A stretch of DNA of 64,000 bases from Planctomycetes bacterium syqfu (GCA_020974905.1 CP087563.1:5208001-5272000), one strand, 5' to 3'. Numbered from the stretch's first letter, positions 1 through 9,138 are shown. Translations and numbers: made by a program. Notes: generated by a model from the letters alone, not told the origin.

Positions 1-1020
1 ACGATCAGTGTCTATGGTGATGCTGATGAAGATGGCGAATTGGAGCTGTTTGCACAGGCCATTGGAGCACTGCCTTATGATCGGATCACACATGTGACGA
101 TGAACACACAAAACGGTGCGACCTGTGCGCCGGTGTTGGACAACATGCAGATCAAGCTCTTTAACCCGCTGGATTCACACCGTGATGATTTTGACGCTAA
201 CACCGCAGGCAATCCGCCTGTCGGTTGGTACGTCTCGGGTGATTGGAAAGCCGTCACCTACAGTGGCAACACCGTGATCGAAAATTTCGACACCACTTCA
301 ACGGGCGGACGCTACATCGCTGATGGTTGGACGCTGCCTTATGACGCAGCATGGGAAGCGAGTATGGATTATGACTGGCGTTGGGGTGGCAGCATCTCCG
401 GTGGCTATGGCACTTACAATCTTTACAGCTACCTCGACATCCTGGATGCCAATGGCAGCGGGTATCGACTCAAAGTCCATCAAGGTGATTCGAACAACAG
501 CAACTATGTTGACAAGGTTCTCGAAGTCTATCGCCGTGACAACTGGACGGTTACCGACCTGCTGGGTAGCAGCGCGGGATACAATGAACCTGGCTTCAAG
601 TCGCAGTCGCAATCGGCACCCGATCTCAAACGTGTGACCTATGCCTACGAACCGTCCACCGGCACGTTCACCGTCAAAGCCGATCTGGATCGCGATGGCA
701 TTCTCGAACAACTCATCCAGGTCAGTGACACCAGTTCCGCCAATCTGGATTTGAATAAGGTCTATATTGGTGCTGAAGGTTTCTCCGCGACGGAGGGTTT
801 CGTTGTCGATAATGTTCGGATTGACCAGCTGCATACGCGCGATGTCAATGTACAGACGCTCCCGATGATGTCTCAGGGGCTCTGGGCATCGGCTGCAATG
901 GCGACTCTGGCGCAACCCGGTGCGACACTTTTCCCCTTGTCCCCAACTTCAAATAATGCCATTTCCGAATTGGTCAACACCCCCAAAGATCGCTGGACGG
1001 TCAGCTTGTTGGTGGATTGA
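1..1020 (+). CDS. C-terminal part of a secreted/surface protein (5' truncated by window)
   Basis: The reading frame is open from the first base, so the true start lies outside the window. About 340 residues are visible. The middle (from the HRDDFDAN stretch near residue 60 to VDNVRIDQL near residue 280) is rich in Gly, Asn, Asp, Trp and Tyr with alternating hydrophobic residues. This is typical of a beta-sandwich (LamG/concanavalin-like) domain of extracellular proteins, and VDNVRI is a common closing strand of such jelly rolls. No enzyme motif is seen. The protein ends in a hydrophobic VSLLVD without an obvious sorting signal. A weak hairpin terminator follows at 1070-1105. I do not recognise a specific family; extracellular binding or structure is an inference from composition. 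Confidence 0.6.
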   Translation, partial: TISVYGDADEDGELELFAQAIGALPYDRITHVTMNTQNGATCAPVLDNMQIKLFNPLDSHRDDFDANTAGNPPVGWYVSGDWKAVTYSGNTVIENFDTTSTGGRYIADGWTLPYDAAWEASMDYDWRWGGSISGGYGTYNLYSYLDILDANGSGYRLKVHQGDSNNSNYVDKVLEVYRRDNWTVTDLLGSSAGYNEPGFKSQSQSAPDLKRVTYAYEPSTGTFTVKADLDRDGILEQLIQVSDTSSANLDLNKVYIGAEGFSATEGFVVDNVRIDQLHTRDVNVQTLPMMSQGLWASAAMATLAQPGATLFPLSPTSNNAISELVNTPKDRWTVSLLVD

Positions 1021-1069
1021 TCTGATGTAAATGTTTTTTGAACATTGTTTTGTGTGATCTAATCAAGAT

Positions 1070-1105
1070 ACCTCGATCAGGGGGATAAGCTGTCCTGGTC
1101 GAGGT
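1070..1105 (+). terminator. hairpin after the secreted protein gene
   Basis: ACCTCGATCAGG pairs with CCTGGTCGAGGT around a 12-base loop, followed by a short T-rich stretch. It fits a rho-independent terminator, although the T-run is weak. Confidence 0.55.
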
Positions 1106-1225
1106 TTTGATTTATCCATAAGCTATCCCCATTGTTGATTTTGGGAATACTCAGTTGGCATTGGCAGTGACTTAGGTATGATAGAGTGTACAGGTTCAGC
1201 AAAATTTTCACGGATTTGAAACGTT

Positions 1226-1489
1226 ATGAGTGATCAAACTTCCACCAGCAATGAATCAGGCAGTCTTCACCAACGTGTCACTGCTGTTCTCGAACGTATC
1301 CGCCCGGCGATTCAGTCCGATGGTGGCGATATGGAGTTGGTGGAGATCACCGATAGCGGTATTGTCCGCATCCGCCTCATGGGGGCGTGTGTGGGTTGCC
1401 CTTCGAGCACGATTACGTTGCAGATGGGCATTGAACGCAATCTGAAGGAAAAAGTACCCGAAGTGGTGGCTGTGGAACAGGTTCACTGA
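1226..1489 (+). CDS. NifU C-terminal-domain (Nfu-type) Fe-S scaffold protein
   Basis: The 87-residue protein consists almost only of a NifU C-terminal (Nfu) domain. It starts with the typical IRPAIQSDGGDMELVEI segment and contains the CxxC motif in GACVGCPSSTITL (residues about 54-65), which in this family binds a [4Fe-4S] cluster between two monomers for delivery to apo-proteins. The length matches stand-alone Nfu proteins. It is monocistronic, about 200 bases upstream of csrA. It lies 23 kb from the nitrogenase island, and no nifS or full-length nifU is seen here. It could therefore serve general Fe-S assembly, nitrogenase maturation or both; general assembly is the safer reading. Confidence 0.88.
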   Translation: MSDQTSTSNESGSLHQRVTAVLERIRPAIQSDGGDMELVEITDSGIVRIRLMGACVGCPSSTITLQMGIERNLKEKVPEVVAVEQVH

Positions 1490-1690
1490 GTCTGACAGGG
1501 AAGCACTCAGCGAGTTCTGTACTTGGGGTACAAGGAGGAAGATCAGCAAAGCCGTCCTTTGACGGATCAAGGCTGTGGTCACATGTGCGTGACTGCAGAA
1601 GCTTTGTTGTGAAGTGGGTCCGGATCATGTCTCGATTGATCCGACAGGTGTTTTTTACAACGGAATCACAGCCGACAGGGAAGTACTTCT

Positions 1691-1912
1691 ATGCTTGCGC
1701 TGACACGTCGAGCCGGAGAAGAAGTGGTCATTGGTGATCCAGCCAACCCCTTGGGTGTGATCCGTGTGGTTGAACTGCACGGCGACAAGGTACGCTTATC
1801 CTTCGATTTCCCACGCGAAGTCCAGATCAACCGCAAAGAGTTGGCTGACCAGAAAGCCCAGGCATCCGAAGCTGAATCGCCCAATGCCCAGGACAAGCCT
1901 GCTCAGGAGTGA
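1691..1912 (+). CDS. csrA: carbon storage regulator CsrA
   Basis: The 73-residue protein opens with MLALTRRAGEEVVIGD and continues with GVIRVVELHGDKVRLSFDFPREVQINRKEL, which is the conserved CsrA/RsmA fold, a dimeric RNA-binding protein that binds GGA motifs in mRNA leaders. The C-terminal 20 residues are a hydrophilic Ala/Glu/Pro-rich tail beyond the usual 60-residue core. In planctomycetes and other flagellated bacteria CsrA often accompanies flagellar genes, but none are seen here. It is transcribed alone, with about 190 bases before the next gene. Confidence 0.92.
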   Translation: MLALTRRAGEEVVIGDPANPLGVIRVVELHGDKVRLSFDFPREVQINRKELADQKAQASEAESPNAQDKPAQE

Positions 1913-2100
1913 TCCTGCTTATCGAATGGTTCATCTGCTTTGCAGCGATCAATACCCATTCGTCACCGTAGAGCCGATCGATTTCATGTCACCTGATCAC
2001 CGATCGCCTGAACAAATTGACATCCGAAACCTGGCTAAGTAAAACTATCTATCTTTTGTCATATTTCCATATCCTGTCAATGGTTCTAAACTGAGCTTTT

Positions 2101-2592
2101 ATGAAATCTGCTTTGATGTTGATCGGTTTTCTGCTGCTTTGCTTCGGCATTGCAGCCATCGGGGGCTACGTCACTTCCACATCCGTGGGGACGTGGTATA
2201 CCCAACTGCACAAGCCCACCTGGACGCCTTCGGGGCAGACCATCGGGCGCGTGTGGTTGGTGTTGTACCTGATGATGGCCATCGCGGGTTGGCTGGTTTG
2301 GAAGCAGGCAGGTTTCACAGCAAGCAGTCGCTGGGCCATGAGAGCCTTTGCGATTCAATTGGGTTTGAACCTGCTTTGGTCGATTTGTTTCTTTGGTCTT
2401 CAATCACCGGGGTTGGCCATGATCGAATTACTGTTTCTTGAAGCTGCCATCATCTGGACACTCGTCCTGTTTTGGAGAATTCACCGCGGGGCAGCAATCC
2501 TGTTTGTGCCCTATGCCATGTGGGTTGCCTTTGCCGGCGTACTCAACGGCCATATCTGGTGGCTTAACCGCATCAACGGAGTTGGCGGATGA
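2101..2592 (+). CDS. tspO: TspO/MBR family membrane protein
   Basis: The 163-residue protein has five predicted membrane helices and the family signatures: Trp-Tyr followed by LHKPTWTPSGQTIGRVW (residues about 36-56), LYLMMAIAGWLVW, and a late segment WVAFAGVLNGHIWWLN. TspO proteins bind tetrapyrroles and act in stress and porphyrin handling in the membrane. The length equals the usual 155-170 residues. The stop codon overlaps the start of the following acetyltransferase gene (ATGA at 2589-2592), so the two are very likely co-translated. Confidence 0.92.
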   Translation: MKSALMLIGFLLLCFGIAAIGGYVTSTSVGTWYTQLHKPTWTPSGQTIGRVWLVLYLMMAIAGWLVWKQAGFTASSRWAMRAFAIQLGLNLLWSICFFGLQSPGLAMIELLFLEAAIIWTLVLFWRIHRGAAILFVPYAMWVAFAGVLNGHIWWLNRINGVGG

Positions 2593-3047
2593 TACGACGA
2601 TACCAACATGGCGATCATATGTTCATCGGTCAGATTTTTTATGATGCTGTCCATCAATTGGCATGTGAAGACTATTCACGCGAACAACTCCAGGCATGGG
2701 CCAGCAAACCCATTGGTTTTGAACATTGGCAACAACGCTGCGAAACCAAAAAGCCCTTCGTCAAAGAACTCAACGGTCAGGTGGTCGGCTTTATCGAACT
2801 GGACTCCGACGGTCATATCGACTGCACCTACGTCGACCCCAACTTTGCCCGTCGCGGTGTGATGTCCGAACTGATGCACGCGGTGAAAAGACATGCCCGC
2901 AAATGCAAGTTGGCCAAACTTTATGCAGAAGTTTCCATCACCGCCAAACCGTTTTTCATCAAGCACGGTTTTCAAGTCGTCAGTGAAAACACCGTCGACA
3001 TCGATGGCATCAAACTCACCAACTACAACATGACCTGTCAACTCTGA
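2589..3047 (+). CDS. GNAT-family N-acetyltransferase
   Basis: The 152-residue protein has the acetyltransferase order: a beta strand VVGFIELDSDGHIDCTYVDPNFARRGVMSELM, in which the R-R-G-V segment (residues about 97-102) is the acetyl-CoA pyrophosphate loop, then a C-terminal AKPFFIKHGFQVV strand-helix typical of GNAT enzymes. It resembles the YafP-like group with a short N-terminal domain. The substrate is unknown. It starts inside the tspO stop codon (ATGA) and its 3' end overlaps the convergent esterase gene by 10 bases. Confidence 0.85.
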   Translation: MIRRYQHGDHMFIGQIFYDAVHQLACEDYSREQLQAWASKPIGFEHWQQRCETKKPFVKELNGQVVGFIELDSDGHIDCTYVDPNFARRGVMSELMHAVKRHARKCKLAKLYAEVSITAKPFFIKHGFQVVSENTVDIDGIKLTNYNMTCQL

Positions 3048-3844
3048 GGACGATTCTGAAGTGGCAGCCAATCCAGCACCCGCTGAATGGTGAGGTCCCA
3101 GTAATCCCAGCCATGCCCGTAACCCGCGTCTTCTTCATACGCCGCGTCATAGCCGATCGTCTTGAGATGATCGCGGAATTTGAGGTTCTGATCATAGAGA
3201 AAATCCGCATCACCACAGGCCTGGTACAACGCGGGCTTGGGAGCATTGGAAGCTTGTACTTCGTTAGCTGCATCAAACAGATCACCAAATTTCCGAAGCT
3301 CCGAATCTTGATCACCAAACACACGCAGGAACTCCGCATAGCGATCCGGGCCTTCGGCTTCCATGCGGTTGATCCAGCCGTTAATGTCCATGACACCACT
3401 CAGTGATGCGGCAGCAGCAAACATCTCCGGCTTGCGAAGACCCATTTTCATCGCGCCATATCCCCCCATGGAAAGACCTGCCACGAAGTTGTCTTCGCGC
3501 TTATCTGACAGATGAAAAAGGCTGCGTGCAACGCTTGGTAGTTCTTCACTGACAAACGTCCAGTACTTGCCACCCATCGCCATGTCCGTGTAAAAACTCC
3601 GATGCACGTTGGGCATTACCACAGCTAACCCCAGCGGGGCGACGTAGCGTTCAATGCTGGTCCGGCGCATCCAGATCGTGTGATCGTCACTGAGTCCGTG
3701 AAGCAAAAACAAAGTCGGGTGCTTGCCTTCACCAGCGACACCTTTCATGCCGATCTGCGTGTTGACTTTCTGGGGCAGGATCACGTTCATCGAACATGCC
3801 ATCCCCAAAGCATCCGAACCAAAATCACATTGAATAAACGCCAT
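3038..3844 (-). CDS. esterase D / S-formylglutathione hydrolase-like alpha/beta-hydrolase
   Basis: The 268-residue protein carries an alpha/beta-hydrolase core: LFLLHGLSDDHTIWMRRTS (residues about 45-63), the nucleophile elbow GLSMGGYGAMKMG with Ser near residue 125, an acidic residue in CGDADFLYD, and the catalytic His in GYGHGWDYWD near the C-terminus. This is the esterase D (FrmB-like) family that cleaves short acyl esters. The reading frame extends upstream to 3931, but the Met at 3844 is preceded by AAGGAG at a good distance, and a dispersed repeat fills the upstream part, so 3844 is preferred. There is no signal peptide, so it acts in the cytoplasm. The exact substrate is not evident. 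Confidence 0.85.
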   Translation of the reverse strand: MAFIQCDFGSDALGMACSMNVILPQKVNTQIGMKGVAGEGKHPTLFLLHGLSDDHTIWMRRTSIERYVAPLGLAVVMPNVHRSFYTDMAMGGKYWTFVSEELPSVARSLFHLSDKREDNFVAGLSMGGYGAMKMGLRKPEMFAAAASLSGVMDINGWINRMEAEGPDRYAEFLRVFGDQDSELRKFGDLFDAANEVQASNAPKPALYQACGDADFLYDQNLKFRDHLKTIGYDAAYEEDAGYGHGWDYWDLTIQRVLDWLPLQNRPQS

Positions 3845-3929
3845 AGCAGTACACTCCTTGATGCAGCGGAGCAGCCATTCTAACGTCAATGTTTCTTCAC
3901 GTCTTTGTGTCGATTGCACTGCGCATACC

Positions 3930-4029
3930 AAAGCCGTGACACTCCCGTGTCACGGGTTGCCTTATGCGCATTTACACACACAAACACATCATTACAAGAC
4001 AACCCGTGCCGTGGGAGCGACACGGCTTT
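3930..4029. repeat. paired-hairpin repeat, family A copy 1
   Basis: Two hairpins face each other. The left one has perfect arms CCGTGACAC/GTGTCACGG around TCCC, and the right one is CCGTGCCG/CGACACGG. The whole is closed by AAAGCC and GGCTTT and by GGGTTGCC/GACAACCC. Related copies lie at 44818, 47761 and 61228. Confidence 0.85.
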
Positions 4030-4037
4030 GCGATCAC

Positions 4038-5561
4038 TCAGAACGTCGTCTTGATCTGATATAAATCATGTCGACGGTCTTTGAGGTTGCGCACGCTGCC
4101 ACGTTCATGAAGCTCGCGCAGCAAAGTCAGATCGACATCGGCCAGCAGCATCATCTCCGTATTCGGTGTTGCCTCAGCTTTGATACCATCAAACGGGAAG
4201 GCAAAGTCGCAGGGCGTGAACACCGCGCTCTGGGCATACTGGATATCCATGTTATGCACCTTGGGCAGGTTCCCGACACTGCCTGCGATGGCAACGTAAC
4301 ATTCATTCTCAATCGCGCGCGCCCGGGCACAGTTTCGCACGCGCCCATAACCATTTTGCGTATCCGTCAGGAATGGGACGAACAGCAGGTTCATGTCCTG
4401 CTCTGCCAAAATACGCGAAAGCTCGGGGAACTCCACGTCATAGCAGATCAAAATGCCGATTGGCCCGCAGTCGGTCTCGAAAATCTTCACGCTGTTGCCA
4501 CATGTCAAACCCCAGAACTTGGATTCGTCCGGGGTGACATGAATCTTCTCATAGCGATCACAATCACCATTGCGATGACACAGGTAACCGACATTGTAAA
4601 GCTTGCCATCCACCATCTCAGGCATCGAGCCAGTGATGATGTTGACGTTGTAACTCATGGCAAACTGGATGAACTTCTCGCGGATCGGCTCGGTGAATTC
4701 CGCGAGTTGGCGAATCGCCTGGGCCTCCTGCATGTCATTGAATCCTGACATCAATGGTGCATTGAAGAACTCAGGGAACAACGCAAAATCGCTTTGATAG
4801 CTGGAGACGGCATCGACGAAAAACTCTGCCTGATCGAAAAGCTCTTCGAGTTTCTTAAGCGGTCGCATCTGCCACTGGATCAAGCCAAGCCGGACCACCA
4901 GCTTGGTTGCATCAATCGGCTTGACATCTTCCTCGTAGTAAATGTTGTCCCACTGCATCAACACGGCATTCTGACAGGACTCCGCGTCTTCAGGCAGATA
5001 GTTTTTCAGCAGCTTCTTGACGTGAAACTCATTGGAGAGTTGGAAGGTCAGAACCGGATCGAAAATTTCCTTGTCGCGCACTTTCTGGATGTACTGACGC
5101 GGGGTGACCTCGTCAGCATACTTGTGGTAATTAGGGATGCGTCCGCCAAAAACGATCGCGCGGAGATTCAAATGTTCGCAGAGTTCCTTGCGGGCATCGT
5201 ACAGGCGTCGACCCAGTCGCATCCCGCGATACTCAGGCACGATAAACACGTCAATGCCGTAGAGCACATCGCCCTTGCGCGTGAAGGTGTCGAAAGTGTA
5301 GTTGCCTGTGATCTGTTCATAGGTGTGTTTATCACCAAATTGGCTGTAATCCACGCGTAGCGTCAGGGCGCAGCCTGCGACTTTGCCATCGACGATGATG
5401 GCAATCTGCCCTTCAGGAAACAGCTTGATCAGATGGGCAATGTGCTTTTTCTCCCAATGTCCGACGGACCAGTTTTCATACGCCGCATCCATGGCGATTT
5501 CCAACTGGGCATAATCTTCGATCTGGAGATTACGAATTTCGATTTGTTTGATATCACTCAT
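4038..5561 (-). CDS. fused GNAT acetyltransferase - carbon-nitrogen hydrolase (nitrilase superfamily)
   Basis: The 507-residue protein is a two-domain fusion. Residues about 8-190 are a GNAT acetyltransferase, with VFIVPEYRGMRLGRRLYDAR carrying the R-G-x-x-L/G-R-R acetyl-CoA loop. Residues about 225-490 are a nitrilase-superfamily amidase with the Glu-Lys-Cys triad visible as FPEFFNAP (Glu), HVTPDESKFWG (Lys) and ILICYDVEFPEL (Cys). This fusion is a known family in several phyla, thought to act on an amide or acyl-amine metabolite, but its substrate is not established. No membrane segment is present. It is transcribed alone and both active sites look intact. Confidence 0.9.
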   Translation of the reverse strand: MSDIKQIEIRNLQIEDYAQLEIAMDAAYENWSVGHWEKKHIAHLIKLFPEGQIAIIVDGKVAGCALTLRVDYSQFGDKHTYEQITGNYTFDTFTRKGDVLYGIDVFIVPEYRGMRLGRRLYDARKELCEHLNLRAIVFGGRIPNYHKYADEVTPRQYIQKVRDKEIFDPVLTFQLSNEFHVKKLLKNYLPEDAESCQNAVLMQWDNIYYEEDVKPIDATKLVVRLGLIQWQMRPLKKLEELFDQAEFFVDAVSSYQSDFALFPEFFNAPLMSGFNDMQEAQAIRQLAEFTEPIREKFIQFAMSYNVNIITGSMPEMVDGKLYNVGYLCHRNGDCDRYEKIHVTPDESKFWGLTCGNSVKIFETDCGPIGILICYDVEFPELSRILAEQDMNLLFVPFLTDTQNGYGRVRNCARARAIENECYVAIAGSVGNLPKVHNMDIQYAQSAVFTPCDFAFPFDGIKAEATPNTEMMLLADVDLTLLRELHERGSVRNLKDRRHDLYQIKTTF

Positions 5562-5752
5562 GGCGGAACTTTCTAAGCATCAACTTTCCCCTAACCCCTT
5601 ATGTAATGGGCGGGATTGTATCACCCGTCATGATAAACGGGAATGTGTCAGATTTATGGGAATGACAATTTTTTTATACAACTTGTCACAAATCCCAACA
5701 CTTGTTCGTCAATCCTTGTAGACCGACATTGGCTGACACAAGGAGAAAAAAA

Positions 5753-6193
5753 ATGTCCGCTACGATGGATCAAACCACAGTCGATTACCGCCAGCATTTC
5801 CCACAGGCCTTTGAGCAACTGCAACAAGTTCATGTTCACATCCAGGCATCAGGACTGGACCACGAGTTGGGGCATCTAATCATGCTCCGTGCTTCGCAGA
5901 TCAATGGTTGTGGTTTCTGTGTTAAGATGCATACACGTGAAGCCCGGGAAGGGGGCATAACCAATCACCGTCTGGATCACCTGGCAGCTTGGCGTCAGGT
6001 TGAGGATTACACAGCGTCCGAACGTGCTGCTTTGGCGTGGCTTGAAGCGCTGACAATGCTCGATCCAAAGACTGACTATCAACCCCTGCGATTGGAATTG
6101 CTCGAACATTTTCCAGAGCAACAGGTCGCATCGTTGACCGTGCTTTGTGCGATGATTAACTTGTGGAACCGTATCCAGATTTCCAACCATTAA
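5753..6193 (+). CDS. AhpD/carboxymuconolactone decarboxylase family protein
   Basis: The 146-residue protein has the AhpD-like redox motif INGCGFCVKMHTREAREGG (CxxC with the following His, residues about 54-62), matching alkylhydroperoxidase D-type CMD proteins. The Met at 5753 follows AAGGAGAAAAAAA, so it is preferred over an upstream in-frame start at 5702. It is 26 bases upstream of an ECF sigma gene of the ECF41 type. CMD proteins next to ECF41 genes are a recognised association, and they are typically the target or partner of that sigma factor. The role is probably peroxide or thiol redox, inferred from family and neighbour. Confidence 0.88.
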   Translation: MSATMDQTTVDYRQHFPQAFEQLQQVHVHIQASGLDHELGHLIMLRASQINGCGFCVKMHTREAREGGITNHRLDHLAAWRQVEDYTASERAALAWLEALTMLDPKTDYQPLRLELLEHFPEQQVASLTVLCAMINLWNRIQISNH

Positions 6194-6218
6194 GATGTCA
6201 GAATGAAGTGACTTTGCC

Positions 6219-7088
6219 ATGGAGTCCGTCCGTCATCAGCAACTTTTTGAAGCTTCGCGACCACAACTTCTTGGTGTGGCTTATCGCATGCTCGGATCGT
6301 TTACCGATGCCCAGGATACGGTGCAGGAAACATATCTCAAATGGCATCAGGCAGACATCACACAGATCACCAATCCCGCAGGTTGGCTGACGACCTGTTG
6401 CACGCGCTTGTGTCTGGATCAACTCAAGTCGGCTCAGCGCAATCGCATGCAATACGTCGGTCCCTGGCTTCCAGAGCCGGTGCGTTCATCGCATTTGAAT
6501 CAGGCTGGTGAATCGATCACTTTGGCTGAGACATTGAGTACCGCTTTTTTGCTTCTGCTCGAACGCATGAACCCGCGCGAGCGTGCTGCGTACCTGCTGC
6601 GTGAAATTTTCAGCCATGATTATGCTGACGTTGCCAAGATCCTTGATGTCAGCGAAGCAACATGCCGTCAGTTGGTCTCCCGCGCCCGAAAGCATGTCCA
6701 GTCGGCTGATAAACATCATCGCGTTCCAACCGATAAACGCCAGCAATACGTGCAGCAATTCATGCAGGCCATTCGCAAGGGAGATGCCAGTCAGCTCGGT
6801 GCGATGTTGGCTAAGGATGTGGAACTCACCACTGATAGTGGTGGCAAAGTGCAGGCCGTCACACGGATTTTGCAGGGACAGGAGCAAGTACTCAGCTTCG
6901 TCCACAAGGGACTCATGCGCTTCTGGGAGCCATGTGACTTTGCTTTCACTGACATCAACGGCCAACCCGGCGTGGTCATCTGTCACCAACAAGCAATCCA
7001 TGCCAGCCTGTCATTGTGTTTTAATGAACAGGGCTTGATCCATGCCATTTACATCACCCGCAACCCTGAGAAGTTGATGCATGTTTGA
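6219..7088 (+). CDS. ECF41-type RNA polymerase sigma factor with SnoaL-like C-terminal domain
   Basis: The 289-residue protein joins an ECF sigma-70 region 2 (LGVAYRMLGSFTDAQDTVQETYLKWHQ), region 4 (LNPRERAAYLLREIF-like segment and the helix-turn-helix YADVAKILDVSEATCRQLVSRARKH) and a C-terminal SnoaL-like domain from about residue 175. Family landmarks of ECF41 are present: the WLPEPV linker motif (residues about 88-93), a DSGGK version of the DGGGK motif and NPEKL in place of NPDKL at the end. In that family the fused C-terminal domain controls the sigma core in place of a separate anti-sigma factor. It follows the CMD gene by 26 bases, so the pair is likely one unit. Confidence 0.9.
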   Translation: MESVRHQQLFEASRPQLLGVAYRMLGSFTDAQDTVQETYLKWHQADITQITNPAGWLTTCCTRLCLDQLKSAQRNRMQYVGPWLPEPVRSSHLNQAGESITLAETLSTAFLLLLERMNPRERAAYLLREIFSHDYADVAKILDVSEATCRQLVSRARKHVQSADKHHRVPTDKRQQYVQQFMQAIRKGDASQLGAMLAKDVELTTDSGGKVQAVTRILQGQEQVLSFVHKGLMRFWEPCDFAFTDINGQPGVVICHQQAIHASLSLCFNEQGLIHAIYITRNPEKLMHV

Positions 7089-7117
7089 ACGATGGACTAC
7101 TTGTCATGGAAGCCTGG

Positions 7118-7417
7118 TCAGGTATCGGGTGAGTTGGATTGGTGTGGGGAAGTTTTTCTGTACTTGCGGTGGTTATCATAAATGGCATAAACGATAAACA
7201 GGCAAAGCCACATCAGTCCATTGAAAAACAGGATATTGAGTGTATCTGTCCAGAATGTCGATCTTAGATAAACCTGGTCATTCTCAATTTTGTACATGTC
7301 TGGCTGAATTCGAATCCAAGTGTTTGAGAAAACATAGAGTGAGCCACCTATCAGATTCAGGACACCCAATATGAGGGGCGTTATCCAGAACAGTCGGTGT
7401 AACGTTTTGTTTTTCAC
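7118..7417 (-). CDS. small two-helix membrane protein, unknown function
   Basis: The 99-residue protein has two predicted membrane helices: TPLILGVLNLIGGSLYVF near the start and LNILFFNGLMWLCLFIVYAIYD near residues 60-82. They are separated by a polar loop, and a basic, hydrophilic tail follows. I recognise no family. It is convergent with the ECF41 sigma gene and lies 41 bases downstream of the NfeD-type gene on the same strand, so it may be transcribed with it. No signal for function is visible beyond membrane location. Confidence 0.55.
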   Translation of the reverse strand: MKNKTLHRLFWITPLILGVLNLIGGSLYVFSNTWIRIQPDMYKIENDQVYLRSTFWTDTLNILFFNGLMWLCLFIVYAIYDNHRKYRKTSPHQSNSPDT

Positions 7418-7458
7418 GTGTGTTTCGATTGGGGTTGTGTGAAGAATGACAATGGTAC

Positions 7459-9138
7459 TTACGCCTCATCCACCACGACCCGGTTGCCATGCACTTCGAT
7501 GATCTTGATCGTGGCGCCTTTGTCGATCAGGCCACCGTTGGTGACGACGTCGACGAGTTGGCCGTCGAGTTTGGCTTGGCCGGAGGGGCGTAAGGCGGTG
7601 GCTGCGGTTCCCTTGAGTCCGAGGGTAAGGTTGACTTGTGATTCTGTGTTTTGTGCCCGATAGTGGACTGCGCGTTTTTCTTCCTCGGTGGGTTCCTTGA
7701 AGATGAGTCGATTCAGTCCGGGGATGCTGCCGTAGTACCGCGTCATGGCAATCATGCCACCAACACCAAAGATGAAACTCAGCAGCATCCACATGGCGGT
7801 GACCTGCAGGCGGCCGTACATCTCCGGCGCGGGCAAGGGGAGCGGCCCGTTACCTGTCGTCGGTATAATCGCTAATGTCAGGCCGGTGAGAATGCAGACG
7901 ATCCCACTGACACCGGGGATGCCGAATCCGGGTGTGACCACCAGTTCGACAAACAACAGTCCGATGCCAATGAGGATGAGGATGATATGCCAAACCTCCG
8001 CCAGGCCGATGAGAAACGGTGCACCGATGAGTAGCACTAACGCCGTCGCTGCCACCGCACCAGGCAGTCCAAGACCCGGTGTCTGAAACTCGGCATAAGC
8101 GCCGATGAGTAAAGCAAGCACCAAAACCGCACGCACCGCCGGATGGGTCAACCAACCCGCAAGGTCTTCGGACCAGCTTTGGGTGATGGGGGCGACGATG
8201 TTGGCATTGAGATATTTCTTGAGGTCCGCTTCGGTTCGGATGGTATCGGTCTCCGCCAAGCCGACTTCCACGGCACGGGATTGATTCAGCGTCAGCAGGG
8301 TTTTGCCATCGTGAATCTGCTTGATGAGTTTCCATTGACCAAAGTCTTCATCCAATGCGACATCACGCGAGACCGCACCGACTTCATCGAGTATCGGATC
8401 ACCGGTCTGTTTGTCGCGACCGAAGGCTTTGTTCGTGACGTTGCTTTCAGGGAGTTTGCCATCGACCATGAGTGCTTTGTCGATCTGGTTGACGAGTTTT
8501 TGTTTGCCGGTGGTTTTGTGTTCGATGAGAAAAACTTCAACGCCCAGCACGCACATGGCATGGTACAGTGCAAAGTCCTTGTCATTGGCGCGGGCATTGT
8601 CGCGAAACTCTTCGAGTAATGGGGACAACGCCTTGGCACGTTCGGTTGGGGCCAGTTCCTGTCCCGGCACGATCGGTGCGCAGTCACCCGTCGTCGAAGC
8701 CGGGGACATGACGATGCGGTTACAGCTTGATGCAATGAGAATTCCCGCCGAGTATGCAGAGTCATTGATCCACGCGATGGTGGGGACTGTGATTTCGCCC
8801 TTGATGTACTTGGCGATGTCCAATGCTGCCATCACCTCACCACCGGGGGTGTCCAGTTCGAGTACGATCATGCTGGCATTACCTTCCATCGCGCGGTCCA
8901 CACGACGTTTGAGGCTTTCGAGCGTGAAGCCGTAGATCATGCCTTCGATCTTGATCAGCGCGACATTGGCTCCGCCGGGCGCGACGGAGGGTGTTGCAGC
9001 TTTGTCAGCAGGCGTGCGTGTTTCGGTGGGTTCTTCTGCCGATTCAGACACAGGCGGCGTGGATGCGTTTTGACCAACCATCGCAAAAACGAGTAACAGA
9101 AGTAACAGTGGACGCGAGATGAGGTGCTGGCGTTTCAT
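7459..9138 (-). CDS. long-form NfeD/ClpP-like membrane serine protease
   Basis: The 559-residue protein has an N-terminal signal/anchor helix, then a ClpP-class protease domain (residues about 55-330). The latter shows VALIKIEGMIYGFTLESLKR, the LDTPGGEVMAALDIA segment and the nucleophile region INDSAYSAGILIA with Ser followed by small residues. Four or more membrane helices follow (about residues 335-475), then a soluble C-terminal OB-fold NfeD domain ending VTNGGLIDKGATIKIIEVHGNRVVVDEA. This is the 1510-N/NfeD family, which cleaves membrane proteins such as stomatin partners. No stomatin gene is adjacent here. Length and domain order are normal for the long planctomycete form. Confidence 0.88.
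   Translation of the reverse strand: MKRQHLISRPLLLLLLVFAMVGQNASTPPVSESAEEPTETRTPADKAATPSVAPGGANVALIKIEGMIYGFTLESLKRRVDRAMEGNASMIVLELDTPGGEVMAALDIAKYIKGEITVPTIAWINDSAYSAGILIASSCNRIVMSPASTTGDCAPIVPGQELAPTERAKALSPLLEEFRDNARANDKDFALYHAMCVLGVEVFLIEHKTTGKQKLVNQIDKALMVDGKLPESNVTNKAFGRDKQTGDPILDEVGAVSRDVALDEDFGQWKLIKQIHDGKTLLTLNQSRAVEVGLAETDTIRTEADLKKYLNANIVAPITQSWSEDLAGWLTHPAVRAVLVLALLIGAYAEFQTPGLGLPGAVAATALVLLIGAPFLIGLAEVWHIILILIGIGLLFVELVVTPGFGIPGVSGIVCILTGLTLAIIPTTGNGPLPLPAPEMYGRLQVTAMWMLLSFIFGVGGMIAMTRYYGSIPGLNRLIFKEPTEEEKRAVHYRAQNTESQVNLTLGLKGTAATALRPSGQAKLDGQLVDVVTNGGLIDKGATIKIIEVHGNRVVVDEA

Noticed and set aside
3845-3931. N-terminal extension of the esterase to 3931
   Set aside because: The extension borders directly on a dispersed hairpin repeat and lacks a ribosome-binding site; the ATG at 3844 has AAGGAG.
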